From positions 10,478,001 to 10,542,000 of the forward strand of contig NC_053197.1 of the NCBI RefSeq assembly GCF_905163445.1: 64,000 bases of DNA, given 5' to 3'. Positions 1-12,049 of the stretch are shown in pieces. This DNA is from Pararge aegeria (taxonomy: Eukaryota; Arthropoda; Insecta; Lepidoptera; Nymphalidae). Under the pieces are notes generated by a model. That model had not been told where the DNA came from, did not search any database, and was given only the letters and a program-made list of their open reading frames with translations. The translations under genes were made by a program, and so were the position numbers. The number at the start of each line of letters is the position of its first letter. The stretch's first letter is position 1.

Positions 1-5
1 CAAGT

Positions 6-265
6 CATCATATTCATCAACCAATTTATTGTCAACTACAGAGAAAGGGTTTCCTCTCAGAATGAGAAGGGTTTAGTCTACTGCGCTAGCCGAGTGCGTA
101 TTAGACTTCACACACCTTTGAGAACATTATGGAGAACTCTAAGGCATGCAGGTTTCCTCGCGATGTTTTCCTTTACCGTTAAAGCAAGTGATATATAAAT
201 TGCACATAACTCCTGAAAAGTCAGTGATGCGTTCTGGGGATCGAACTATCCCACTAGGCTATATC
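6..265 (-). mobile_element. SINE A, tRNA-derived, near full length
   Basis: Read on the minus strand, it has a tRNA-like head (ctatagcctagtgggatag… with a degenerate B box around 238-250). The conserved body follows: acttgctttaacgg…, gaaaacatcgcgaggaaac, catgcc, ataatgttctcaaagg, then a tail with tgatgaatatgatga-like triplets at 6-20. At least fifteen related copies in this window define the family. Confidence 0.75.
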
Positions 266-504
266 CGCTTTTATCAGGTATCAACATAATATTTTTATAA
301 CTAACCTAACAGTGAATTTCATTAAGCATGACATAGCTAGACATAGGTCAAGGGGATAAGTCAGAGTGGGCATATGGACAGTGCTATGCATTAAGTATCA
401 AATCAGGAATGTTAGGAATGAGTTTGTTGAGTTTTCATGGTGAGTTAAGTCAATAGGTATTTATGGCTTGATGCATGAGTTACTTTGAAAATTAAACTTT
501 ATCA

Positions 505-632
505 ATAACCTATTACAGTCCACTGGTGTTCCCTTAGTCACCACGTATAACACCCGCAAGAGAAAGAGGGTTGATGCCAACTGTATTCTGATCTGCCGTC
601 ACTACACAGCATAAAATTAAACGGTAATTTGC
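505..632. repeat. Family B repeat, internally deleted
   Basis: Shares ctattacagtccactg at one end and gtattctgatctgccgtcac at the other with the longer copy at 8396-8632. The middle (the …accacgctgggcaggcgggtt… section) is missing, and cccttagtcaccacgta follows directly. A short reading frame across it is a by-product. Confidence 0.7.
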
Positions 633-1314
633 GCAAACTAGATAGGTAAATCTGCACGGTGTTATTTGTAATTCCCTCAATCTTTATACACAATACTACA
701 CATATATTCAAAAATCCACTCTCTTTCATCATCAGGAGATGTTGATTTTGCGATGTAAATTTTTTGAATCTAAGTATTCTTCTTCTTTATTTGCTTTTTG
801 GCTTTTAGATGTGCCAAATCAGCACATTCTACGCCAATGTCAATGTGTATTGGAAGATCGAGAATTATCATCATTGATCATCGAATCTAAGTCTCTTAAT
901 TAACAGTTGATACTTAATAAATGCCATAGCTATATAAACCTTATTTGAAACATACCATCCAATACTTTATATCCACTTCCAATACAAAAACACAGTTTCA
1001 TATAAACACTGCACAAACACTAAACAGTTGGAACACAAACTGCTATCCCGTTTGTTTATAAGTCACCCACGTTGTATGGAAGGTCAGTAAAATTGGATGG
1101 AGCACGCACGACGTTGTACCTATAACTAAATTGTCAAATTAGAATCTGAATCAAACGTTGGCAGCGGTACACAGGCGAAATTAGGCTGACCGCACATTGT
1201 ACTTAATCAATTCAAAGATAATCTGTTATATAGTAATGGGTATTGGTTCAGCAATCAACAAGCATCGAGACATAGCTATGCGATATAAGCCAATATAAAC
1301 AAACAAGTCCAATG

Positions 1315-1795
1315 TCTTGTCCAAGGACGCAATTGAAGTAATGTAATTTCGCAGATGATTGAACTTTACCTTATAAGCTTCACTATTTCGGGTAAATTGA
1401 GTAAGATATCTTTAATCGTAATAAGGACTGTACCTTATTACTCGTACATTCATATATTTAGGGTATCGTATTTTTAAGAATATATTTAGGAGATCAATTT
1501 GTATTTTCACATTTATAAGGCGCTTCTCGACTTCACGCAACGCGGCACATATTGAGACTATTAAAACTGAGAACCATATAAATATCGAGAGTTATTATTC
1601 AAGCGATGTGCAGTAGTCAATGTGCGGCCAGTCTTCATCTGCCGTCATGTCCTAGGACGCAGTAAAGAGCATTAAAGTAAAGTGATTTCGCAGATGATTG
1701 GACTTTATCTTATAAGCTTCAGTACGGCGGGTAAATTAGATTAGGATGTCTTAAATTCGTAATAAGGTCGAGTGTACCCACTTTATTACGTCCAT
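1315..1795. repeat. Diverged local duplication, two ~140-bp units
   Basis: Units 1315-1448 and 1645-1795 share aggacgca, atttcgcagatgattg, cttataagcttca, gggtaaatt and cgtaataagg in the same order and orientation, about 330 bp apart. Many substitutions and small indels show that the duplication is old. No coding is visible in either unit. Confidence 0.75.
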
Positions 1796-2511
1796 AGAGT
1801 AGAGTAGGGTAATTTTAGGACGGATAAACTTTAACATGGCGTATAGTACTTTAACTTAATGGCGCTTTCAAAAAATTGCGCGTTTTTTATCCTGCAATCA
1901 GTAAACCTTTTATGAGAGCATTTGTTGTATTCTTGTATAAAATGTCCAATTGGATATAGAGATATTGCGAATTAAAATTTGGCTAGTATCATGTTTGTTT
2001 TTACATTTAAAGTTTGACACTATGATTAAAAACTGCGAGCGTTATACCATAATGTTTAATACGATTAAACATTTGTTATATCTCTAAGGTTTCTAATTCT
2101 CAGATGTTTATGGATGTTTATGGCACTCAGTTAGCTTTAATGAACAACGAGGCATTTAGTTTGCTTGCTTGCGTTGAAGCTTTGTAAAATCATATACTTA
2201 ACGACAAAACGTGATACAGTTGCGCAACACGTGATAAAATCACTTACAGCTTTGTATTAAGCCTAACAGTTAATCTTACTTATTTCTGATCGTACAAATA
2301 CTAAATATCTATCTAGATATAACCCAATAGAAATGGGAGCCGAGTTTTCTAGAAAACTGTATAAAACGCAGCAAATGGAACGGGAATAAATGTCCAATAG
2401 CATTATTTGAAAGGATAGCTTGTTTGTTGCACTGAATGCTTCTATTTTCTGCAGAGTTATTTTCTTGAATCAAAGATACTTAGGTATTTGATGACTTACC
2501 TAGTAATATAG

Positions 2512-2720
2512 GTTAAGCTGTTGCCCGTGACTTCGTCGTTTCAGGATTAATTTTGTTTCCTAGCCGTGTATTATTATTAATGGCTATTGTTTTAAAAAGC
2601 ACGGGTACAGTTCCCATGTGCTTTTCCGGGATGAAAATTTACTTCTAGCTATTTGTATGTCAAATTTCAGTAAAATCGGTAAACTATGGTATGTTTGATT
2701 TTGTTGTTTGACAAATGCAA
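2512..2720 (-). mobile_element. Helitron-like fragment, 3' end
   Basis: The plus strand reads ggttaagctgttgcccgtgacttcgtc, the reverse complement of the common lepidopteran terminus gacgaagtcgcgggcaacagctag. The final CTAG has mutated, and the 5' end was not found. tttcagtaaaatcggta further in is also typical of these elements. Confidence 0.5.
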
Positions 2721-3821
2721 TGACTAAAAATTACCAAATCTGGGTAACGAACCCAGGGTTTCGTGATCCTCAGGTAAATAACCTTTCTAGTAGACAAATG
2801 GGTAAAGGTAATAAGCATGATGACGAATTGAAAACTGCCCTATAATGTTTGCAAGTATCTACTGTATCCAAAAAATATCTTAATTTTGTAAAAATTAAAG
2901 GTTTTGCTGAGATAAAGGTAACATTATATTGATTAAAAGACAACCAACTGGTGTAGTTAAAATACCTACATGAATATCAAGTGCATTTGAATGCCCGCAA
3001 CCTACTTGGCGCGGTTCTCGCTGTAGACAGCTATGCGAGTATCGACGTCGCGACTGGTCATGATTCTATGCATTGATAAATATAGAACCCGATAACAAAG
3101 TCAATATCATGACCTAATTACAAAAAATATACGAAAAATAAACTTTAACGTTTTTTTTAAAAAGGCTGATGACAGACCCTAAAAAAGTTAGCCACGATGG
3201 TCATGAGACTTACTTATGTGCTTGGAGTTTTTATGTGTGTGTTTATATTTTCTGAAAACTACTGCACAGATCGTTAGCAGGTTTTTTTACGTTGCGTTAA
3301 TTTACATTGCATTAATGGTGGGCAATAAGAATGTGTCTATTTATCGATATATCTACGCTGGTAGCTATTTTGTACCTATAACTTTCTGAAGAAATATTAT
3401 CATAATACTTAAAAAAAATTACGACCATACAGCACTGCTCTGGTAGTTTTTTATCCACGACTCTGAAACGTACCCCTAGGATTTTTTGGAAGGCCCTGCC
3501 GGCCACTGTGTTTCCTACAACGTTTAACTTGAGTACCTTCAAGGCAAGAGTGAATAGGTTTTTCTAGGCAAACGTGCTCTAAACATAACCTCATCGTTTT
3601 TTTAACGGGCATGGATGGTTGCAGTCAAGCGCTGGTATATCGTTACTAAAAAAATAAAAAAGTTTACTGTATCGGTTTGCTGATATAATACATTCAGTAT
3701 ATGATGCAGCCGTTTATTTTATATTATTAAATTCTCGCGATAAACGGGCCCAGAAAAATAAGTAAGCAGGTATGTATGTAATGTATCAACTCCAGGTCAT
3801 ATCTACATACGGATACGAATG

Positions 3822-4076
3822 GACGGCCGATTGGCGCAGTAGGCAGCGACCCTGCTTTCTAAGCCATGGCCGTGGGTTCGATTCCCACAACTGGACAATG
3901 TTTGTGTGATGAACATGAATGTTTTTCAGTGTCTGGGTGTTTATCTGTTTATTATAAGTATTTACGTATATTATTCATCAGTCATCTTAGTACCCATAAC
4001 ACAAGCTACCCTTACTTTGGGGCTAGATGGCGATGTGTGTATCGTCGTAGTATATTTATTTATTTATTATTATTTA
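3822..4076 (+). mobile_element. SINE C, tRNA-derived, full length
   Basis: The head has an A box (gattggcgcagtaggcagcga) and a B box (gggttcgattccc). The body follows: tttgtgtgatgaacatgaatg, cagtgtctgggtgtttat, agtacccataacacaagcta, gctagatggcgatgtgtgta, then a (ttta)n tail. The organisation matches the butterfly 'Metulj'-type SINEs as I recall them. Open frames through it are by-products. Confidence 0.85.
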
Positions 4077-5528
4077 TACAATTTTGTCTAGTTCGGGTGG
4101 CCGTTAAGCTTTAGCTAAATAGGTAGTTTATTCTTTAAAGTCCAGCAGAAATGTTCTTCGGTGACTATTCCGGAATAAAAAGTTGCCTATATCAAGCGAT
4201 CAGCAGTCAGCGGCAAAAAACGCTTTATTTTTTTGTGTTAGTAATAGTGGTTAAAATATATGTTTTCAATTTATACATATATGTTCGGTACAAGGATGTG
4301 TTCGGTTCAACAATTCTCCGATTGCCTTTGAGCATTCGGCCAAAAATAATACGTAGGATAAAATTCCTATTTGTCCGAATTTACGGCCAAATAAAGAACA
4401 CAATTAGCAAATTTTCTAAGCTAAATATTTCACCGTCAATTTAAAAATGAAACTCGGTTCACTCCAATTCATTCGTTCCTTTTTATTGAATCCTTTATTT
4501 CCGTATAAAATAGCCATGCTACACATATTACATGTAAATTGTGCTCATTTTATAAACAAGATAGTCCTCGATCCAAATTGACAATATAGCTCGCATTGTT
4601 TTCAATTTGAATTGTTATTATTTTTAATTCCTTAATAGGTGTATATAAATATAATAATTACAATAATTAATGCATATTTCTAAAAAGTAATGGTCGGTTA
4701 TGTAAGCTTAATAAGCAGGAACCACATTATTGCTATCCATTCTGCAAAGAACACTTAGTACACCAATATGAATAGTCACTTTTTGAACCTAGATAAGCAT
4801 TTAAATCGGGTATGCACATGTGAACTAAATTACATTAGCCAAACATACTAAAAAGCTCAACAAAATTTGTCATTTAGTTTTTTCTACATATTCAGAAATC
4901 AATTGTCACTATAATTTTGAATAGTTTTATCGTAGAATTGTTGGTTAGTTATACATTCATTTTACAACTATACAAACATAATACCCAAACTGCCGAATTT
5001 CATACGGGCTAATACAAGATTGTTCTGAACACGATACGAGTTTGATAACTTAGAAATAGAATTGAGCCCTGATATATAAGTCGGAAAGAAGAGCTGATCT
5101 AACTCATTTATTTCCATCACAGGGCCCCGATCATCATCGATCTCACATTTACTCATTGAGACAATTCTAAGGAGACCAAACCGCCTAAAACAGAATCAGC
5201 TCAAGTTTACTATGTCTTCGTTATCTCCACGAAATTTCGTATCAATCAAATCCGTGAAAGTTTATGACAACCTTTTGTCATATAGGAAATAAGCTGACAA
5301 TTTTGATATGCCTGAACCAATCTTCATAATTTACATTGAACGAACGAACAAGAACCATAACTATTATGACAGGTTTCAAACAGAAAAAAACTGCATCAAA
5401 AGCGCTCTATTTGTTTTGGACATGGAATGGAATGGCATAAATAGTCACAAAGAGTCAAACGCTCATCATGTAATTCTCATACTTTTACGTTGGGGTTTAC
5501 AAGAAATTGATATAAACATTCCACTTAC

Positions 5529-5701
5529 CATTAATTCCCTTCTAAGCTTATCTAGCTCATGAGCGGAAGGGGGCGCGGGTTGCACTCTGCCTCTCCTCAA
5601 CTCTTCCAGCTGCCTCGTCAGCTCTTCCACCTTCGCCACAGCCACAGACAACTCTTTCTCCTTTTCATTGAATAGCGCTCGTATTGACTCTAAGTCGCTA
5701 G
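5529..5701 (-). CDS. ASPP: ASPP internal exon, coiled coil with VEELTRQLE motif (partial gene)
   Basis: Internal exon of 173 nt on the minus strand: two bases completing a split Thr codon, then 57 codons, ending in phase 0. The acceptor is cttttgttttcag at 5702-5714, with a branch-point-like ctaat about 23 nt upstream. The donor is gtaagtgg at 5521-5528. The product reads SDLESIRALFNEKEKELSVA, then VAKVEELTRQLEELRRGRVQ, a short PAPPSA linker, then HELDKLRRELM. Vertebrate ASPP2 has …SLFQQKQRELVLAVSKVEELTRQLE…AELDRLYKEL at the same place, a near-identical core that makes the assignment secure. The Pro-rich break varies between phyla. The next exon (family block RNKLNQEQNAKLQQQ…) is not in 1-5528, so it lies outside the window. 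An ATG-initiated reading of this region (5466-5735) runs into both introns and is not the true exon. Confidence 0.95.
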
Positions 5702-7433
5702 CTGAAAACAAAAGAAATTTATTAGAATTTTGCACACTAATAATATTTACTTCTTCTCTCTTTATAAGCTTGAGCTTTGAATTGAGCTAAATCCAACGAA
5801 AATTAAATATGCAAAAGTGGGTCTGTTTTATTTATTCTGGGTCTGTTTTATTTATTTGTACCTACGTTCGCATCAACCTCTCCACGTGCTGGTGACCTAA
5901 AGGATATTATGGATTCCGAAAAATAAATAGTTCTTATGCAGCAGCAGTTGTACCTGTACAGTTACCTATGATAAACTAATCTTGACTTAACCAATTTTGC
6001 TATCGTTTTTAGACTCTAAAATCTTCTTATATAACATTCAAAGACCTAAAATTAAAATCATACTCCGTCGTCAGGTAAATATAGGTCAAAATTAATTTCT
6101 GAATCGATCGATAACTACGTCCGACAATTAAGTATATAAAAGGCAATTTGAAGCAAAAAATGTCATTTCACAGTAAAATCAGCCAGATGCGACCAATTTC
6201 GGCGTTCCAAGGGAATACCTCCGACCTTTCAATTACAGAAGACAGTAAAGAGGGATTTATCTGAAAGGTCCTCATCTGAACCATGAGACTGAATAGATGA
6301 TTTAACCTACCAAAATAGATATAAAACTATATTATCATGTACAAAGCATAAAAAAATAGATAAGTACCCGAAGAATAAGAAGTAATGCAAAGATAGTTTG
6401 CATAAGTTAACATAAGACAAGTTAGAAAAAAATAGTGTACCTAAGATCATTAAGGGTAAGGTCATATAAGGGCAATTTTGCAGGTCATCAATCGAAGTTT
6501 TGCGCTATTTATTGAAATTTAATAATAGTCGCGAACGTCCCATTCACTAGTAATATTATAAATACTTGTAGATATAATATATACAGAAACGCATCATTTA
6601 CGTAATTTGTAATTGTCAGACAAATAGTTAATAAGCCGTCAGAGGTTACTTTTTATCACATTAATATGCGCAGTTCCTTTGGTGTACTCCTAATCCTTTT
6701 TGGCATAGGAGATTACTTACTGAAAGGAAATATTCTAAATGTTTAAAAACGTCGTCGGCCCATACATAAGTTGTTGTATTTGTTTAATGTTTTTACAATT
6801 AATTAATCTCCTCCAGCATGTTAAGGGTAACCACGCTGGGGATCGATAAATTAAAAAAATATTTAACGCTCGCGGAGGCTGATACTATATTCAAACAAAC
6901 TCAAATAAACTCCCAATGAATAAAATTCCGATAGGAACAAAGGGTCGTTTTCGCCCCCGAGTCGTCAAATAGCGTAGGCAGTTCGATGCAAACGTATCGC
7001 GACCCATTTAAATGGGACTATATTTTCCTCCCTAAAATCTAAATGGACTAATGTCACTGAAAGCGATAACATTTAAACAGCTATTTCGAAATGTATAATT
7101 ATACAATCTAAAACAGATAACAAAATATATCGAATTGAAAACATTACCATTAATTAAATCCGATCTCTTCAGGGATGTGCCGCCCTGGTACTTATCCTTT
7201 CCATTTTAACTTGAGTTACGCCAACTACAGATAGTTAATTAGACTATATACTGTTTGTAGAGATTTTCCACTTCTTAATTTTAGTTTGTCGTTTAGGTAC
7301 AAACAATATACAAGTAATACCTGCGAAGTGTTGCTCTATTTATAGGCGATAACGCAACGCTTCGTAGAGCAGGCCATAATTATAAAAAAAAATGCATCTA
7401 ATAGAGAGATGGGTTTAAACTTTAAAATTATGT

Positions 7434-7500
7434 TGGAAAAGAGCAATCTGCTGAGTTTCTTGCCGGCTCTTCTCAGTGGAATCTGCCTTCCAAACCGGTG
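7434..7500 (+). mobile_element. LINE 3'-UTR fragment (Jockey-like)
   Basis: gaaaagagcaatctgctgag, tttcttgccggctcttctc and ccaaaccggtggtagaat match the related fragment at 44207-44282 and the reverse of the 17307-17410 copy. Confidence 0.6.
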
Positions 7501-7756
7501 GTAGAATAAAACACGTGTCTAATCAAAGACCGTCACCTTTTATTTGTGTACTGGGAAAAGAGTAGTTGACAATTTTTGACGTTCTATCTCACATAGATTT
7601 TTTAGATTTTGCTGTAGTTTTGCGATGCGCCATATTTGTATGCTAGCTGATTTAAATATACCGGCAGAGAAAAAGCAAACTAAACCTGTATAAACGAATA
7701 TCGCAAAAGTGTAAGAGCAAAAGAAAATATATCACTTAAAGTGATCTTATGTAAGT

Positions 7757-7990
7757 CACCATCATCATCATCATCATCATATCATCATCATATCAACCCA
7801 TTACCGGCCCACTACAAGGCAAGGGTCGTCTCCCACAATGGTTGGTGGACTTGGGATTGGTAGACTCCACACACCACCACACACTTTAAAGCATTATGTA
7901 AAACTCTCAGGCATGCAGGTTTCCTTACGATGTTTTAACCGTTGAAGCAAGTGATATTTTAATTAGAAACAACGCACATAACTTAGAAAT
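7757..7990 (-). mobile_element. SINE A, 5'-truncated, with (ATC)n tail
   Basis: The plus strand shows the family tail as an (atc)n run (7761-7795), then atcaacccattaccggccca, aagggtcgtctcccacaatg, catgcaggtttccttacgatg and gaagcaagtgatatt. The tRNA-like head is lost beyond about 7990. The ATC run is the expanded SINE tail rather than an independent microsatellite. Confidence 0.75.
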
Positions 7991-8395
7991 AATTCAGATA
8001 ACTTACCAACGTTTAAATACTAATGAAAAGATTCAAAATTATCAAGGGACATCTTTATAACTGTCCTAGGTAGTTTGGTATGAAATACAGATAATGTCTC
8101 GACTGAGCTTTACTACGGATTCCCAACTTGTCTTCAGAATCTTAGTTCCCTGTGGAACAAGTATAAAAACGCTAACTGACGCAAATTGATGTACCAACAC
8201 GAGTAAAAACAAAAGGAGTATTCACACTCACGACGAGTAGCGTGAAAAATCACCTGTAAACGTTTCTTGAACAAGGAAAATAATTGGTTCTTCTTCTGAA
8301 CAAAATACCTACCTGAGATGCATGGGAACTAATTAGTTTTTTTTTATGTTAGAAATAAATTTCTAGTTTCGTTCTTGCTCTGTGATTCATCGTCA

Positions 8396-8632
8396 TCATT
8401 AACAGCCTATTACAGTCCACTGCTGGACTAAAGGTCTGTCCCAACTGGAGGATTTGCCCATAATCACCACGCTGGGCAGGCGGGTTAGTGATCGCAGTAA
8501 ATGGTAGTAGTAGCACAGATGACGCTGGTGCCCGCTCACCGTTATATTCCCTTAGTCGCCTCGTATGACACCCGCGGAAAGAAGAGGGGTGGTGAAAACT
8601 GACATTCTGATCTGCGGTAACCACACGGCAGT
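8396..8632. repeat. Family B repeat, longest copy
   Basis: Contains agcctattacagtccactgc, aaaggtctgtcccaactgg, ataatcaccacgctgggcag, gtgatcgcagtaaatggtag, ccttagtcgcctcgta and gacacccgcggaaagaagag. It shares segments with 505-632, 23208-23344, 38695-38925 and 18846-18915. The family type is unknown. The nested copy at 23208 has a 12-bp target duplication, pointing to retroposition. Confidence 0.7.
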
Positions 8633-8741
8633 TAATGTTGTTAGGTTATTTTTCTAACCCCGTTTCCCTGTTTTACTATGAAATACTCACGTATCCTAAG
8701 ATGTCATATAATTTCTAAAAAATGCGATTAGTAAAGTTATA

Positions 8742-8774
8742 CCTGACAATTATTCCTGATGAATAATTGTCTGG
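8742..8774. repeat. Hairpin, 14-bp arms
   Basis: Arms 8742-8755 and 8761-8774 pair with one mismatch around the 5-nt loop ctgat. No transcription unit was seen around it. Confidence 0.7.
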
Positions 8775-9098
8775 AAGTTTTACCTCACAAGTAGTTAAGA
8801 GTGCTTTACGATTACAATGTAATATGAGAATCTAGATCGCGAGCCTTTCCAAAGTCGCAAATATCGGTATAGATACATAAGTTATCTAAATCAACGAAGA
8901 AAAAAATGTAGATCCTATGACAGTACTACTTATTTTGCATACCATATCATCTCAACGCCGACTTGACACTAATTCCACTAAAATTAGAGTATAGAAAAAT
9001 TAACTTTATGTCATAGAAATATGTTTTACATTACAAATCATTGATAATCGGAACCGATCTTTTATTATCGATAGGAACGTACAAATTTTATAATAAAG

Positions 9099-9130
9099 GT
9101 ACGAGTTGACAAAGCTTTGTCGACTCGTAC
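9099..9130. repeat. 32-bp near-perfect palindrome
   Basis: gtacgagttgacaaag and ctttgtcgactcgtac are reverse complements with one mismatch. It is followed by more GTCGAC-containing sequence to about 9160. Confidence 0.75.
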
Positions 9131-9829
9131 TCGACTGACCCGTCGACTCTAGGTCGACTTTATAGTAGATAGATGACTCTTTAACAGTGAATCGTAAGAT
9201 TGAAAACATTGTTGAAACGACTGCAACAGCTGTCCACATTAATCTACCTAAAGCAACTCTTCTAGAAGCTTCAATCAGCTTTTATTCCTGCTTAGAAGCG
9301 TATAAACTGTTTAACATCGGAATAACCGTATTTTCCTTCCACTTCTTCCGAAACTTCGTTGAGTAAAAGCTCACGTCTTAAATGAAATGGGTTTTCTAAC
9401 AAAAATTCGCGTATTGCACTTGCAGAGCTGTAGGTTAATATATCTAAGTAACAATTTACGCCATCCATTAGCTGAATACAGGATTGAGGTCAAATGAAAT
9501 ATACGAAGTATCCTTAGTTAATTTCTGTCAGGATTAACTATTACATTAACATTATGGCATTACTTGGTTAAACCGTATTCGATAACATACTAAGAAATCT
9601 CTATTTAGTTCGCTAATCGAGAATCTTTATTTAATAGTGCATGCTGAGCTACCCACGTGCACGTGCTGAGGTACAATGACTATAGTTAGTCTTCCTTAAA
9701 TATTCATTTTTGAAAGTACAACTTCTTTATTTGCACTATAGACGTTGTGAGCACTATACATTTATGTACACCTAATTAAAAAAAAAGTTTGTAACATTAG
9801 TCCTCCATAGGAAAAGGATGGTTAATAAT

Positions 9830-10267
9830 CCCTACTAATATTATAAATGTCAATGTAAGTTTGTTTGTTACGCTTTCACGCAAAACTACTTAACCGATCC
9901 TCATGAAACTTTGTACACATATTCTTGGAAGTGTTAGAAGTAATATAGGATACTTTTTATCCCGACATTAAGCTCGGCATTAACCTTTGGGAGAGGGGAT
10001 GAGTGTTTGACGATTTTGCACCATAACTCCGACAAATTATAACCGATTTAAATAATCATTTTTGTACTATAGAGGTTATAATATGTGTTTAATTTTGCCC
10101 AAACTGTGGTTGGAGATAGAGGACAGAACTTCTCAGCGGACAGCAGCAAACCCCTCATTTAAGGCTTAGCCATACTGAATACTTTATTTTTTTTTAGATC
10201 AACAACTAAATTTAATGCCACATCAAAAAACAAAATCAACGCAGACGAATTCGCGGGCAACAGCTAG
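9830..10267 (+). mobile_element. Helitron-like non-autonomous element, complete (438 bp)
   Basis: Begins TCCCTACTAATATTATAAAT after a host A and ends gcgggcaacagCTAG before a host T. This is the A|TC…CTAG|T boundary pattern of Helitrons. There are no terminal inverted repeats and no target duplication. Internally it has gtttgtttgttacgctttca near the 5' end and gacgaattcgcggg near the 3' end. No Rep/helicase coding is present. Confidence 0.65.
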
Positions 10268-10621
10268 TAATAAATAATCAAGGCAATGCTTGGAAGCACG
10301 ACCTCATATAAGCTTGAAACAATCAACAAGATATTATAGGTAAACACGCGACCAAAACCATGAAAGATATTGATTTTTTTCCACAACTTGATGCGTGACT
10401 GGGTAGCCGTGTCATTCAAAGGCTGGTACAAGAGAAGATCGATTTGTCATATTTGACCCAAAAAATTATTCTTCCGTTTTGATTCCGGGTTTACGAGTAC
10501 CTTAAAATTGGGAGCTCTCCATACCAATTTAATAGATTTCCTGGCAACTCCTAACTGATCGCGATCTGTATTCTTTATTTTAGTTTACGAAGAGTTATGC
10601 ATTTTGTAGGAACACAACTAG

Positions 10622-10812
10622 TTGTCACCTTGACCTACGGCCCGACTAAGTTTGTTCTGGGCTTCTTATTAGAATAGGGCGCGTTTGGAAGCCTCGTAGC
10701 TTCTCGCTATCATCTCAATACCATGTATACATTTTTCATGTAATGTAGGTACGCATCAAGTGCCATCTATGGGCCTACTTGAATAAACATATTTTTGACT
10801 TTGACTTTGACG
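10622..10812 (+). mobile_element. LINE 3' end with AATAAA and TTTGAC tail
   Basis: cccgactaagtttgttctgg, cttcttattagaatagggcg, cgcgtttggaagcctcgtag, then gggcctacttgaataaacat and a (tttgac)n tail. The reverse-orientation copies at 45584-45990 and 55131-55600 carry the same segments. Confidence 0.7.
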
Positions 10813-11490
10813 TATTGAGGTAGAGTTAGGGAGCTAAAAAACGACGTAGTATTTTTTTTACGTACAACAACAAGCTATTGTAGTCTTTTCGCGAATCATT
10901 TATTCTGAGGTTATACTCATTTCTTATTTCATACCACTGTTTTACTCCCGACTCCCCAAGGATTGACGCTAATTGCCTAAAGGTATATCAAATACACTTA
11001 TTTACTTATGTAGTAACGTGTTTCCCCTAATCGTTGCTATCACACAAGGCTTTATTTTATTACGCTCCTCAGTACACTCATCAAGGGAATGATTTTCGTT
11101 GAACAAAGTTTTCTTTTAAGTAATTGGATGCCATTCCGAATGGGAACAAAACGATATATTCAGAAATGCTTTCAAATCTATGTTAAAGTGTTCAAATCCT
11201 ATAATCGTGAATAATGGCGCTTAAGATGGATAAAATGTCTATTGGATTTTATTGCTTTTTAGGCAAAAAGATCTGTCAATGCATACGTTTTAAAAAAAGG
11301 AATTTATATCACATTATAGAGTCAAAGTCACCAACTAAACAATTGTGATTCTCGTTACGGCAAAGAAGCTTGAAAGCAATAAGCTTCACTTTATTTCTGA
11401 TCTTTTCACACTGAAAATAATAATGCTGCTGAATTGTATATTAAAGTGTATGGAGAAGAGGAACTGCTGAGTTAGTTGCCGGTTTATTTT

Positions 11491-11564
11491 CACTACTATT
11501 TTTTTACAGGCGCCTTGCTACAGGCAAGGCTGTAAAAGGCTGTGGCTGTAAAAAAAAGATAGTG
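11491..11564. repeat. Nested hairpin
   Basis: The outer arms 11491-11509 and 11546-11564 are about 19 nt with a few mismatches (…tttttttacag / ctgtaaaaaaaa…). They enclose an inner hairpin, gccttgc…gcaaggc, at 11512-11530. Confidence 0.65.
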
Positions 11565-12049
11565 TAAAAAATAACTTCGTTAATAATCTTGTATACACTT
11601 AATTTCGAAATTCTTCACAAAATTATATAAACTAATCTACTTTGTTATACATTTCATATATAAATTCTTCACTAAATCTTGTACAAACTAAGCTTAAACT
11701 ACTTAGAATCAGTTAGTACAAAGTAATTCTCTTAGTTTGAAACAGATTTCAGTCTCGTGTTTTATTATTTTTTAACTTTAAAAAGCTTTTAAAAGCTCCG
11801 TAAAATACTCTAAGCGTCCAGACGGTAAAAATGAAACTGTTTTATTTCGACGATAGATTCAGGTTAAGATGGCTTAAAATTCTTTAACAAGGAAAGTACA
11901 ATGTTTCCAGTTGAGACGCTCAACCTTTCGTTTCTGGTTTAAACTTAATTTTCCAACTAGTGATTTGAACCTAACTAGTTCTAAAACTTAAGTACCTATA
12001 GTAAAACTTATTAGCTATAATAAAAGTATCCATTGAATTTTCTAGTGTT

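Larger units (their letters stand above)
1..5528 (-). other. ASPP intron, 3' of the last visible exon
   Basis: Intronic by position: it begins at the donor at 5528 and no acceptor or ASPP-like coding was found down to position 1. It holds a SINE A copy, a family B fragment, a diverged duplication (1315-1448 and 1645-1795), a Helitron-like fragment (2512-2720) and a SINE C copy (3822-4076). In 640-1310, 1800-2510, 2720-3820 and 4080-5528 I see only AT-rich sequence without recognisable coding or structure. Confidence 0.8.

Noticed and set aside
3822..3910. tRNA gene (A and B boxes present)
   Set aside because: The A/B-box region is the head of SINE C, shared by nine copies with the same non-tRNA body. 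No complete cloverleaf is required or seen.
5466..5735. 89-codon frame starting MQNSNKF as an intact small gene
   Set aside because: The ends read through consensus splice sites. Only 5529-5701 matches ASPP, so the flanking residues are translated intron.
7757..7795. (ATC)n as an independent microsatellite
   Set aside because: It is contiguous with the SINE A 3' region, and the same triplet tail occurs in other SINE A copies.
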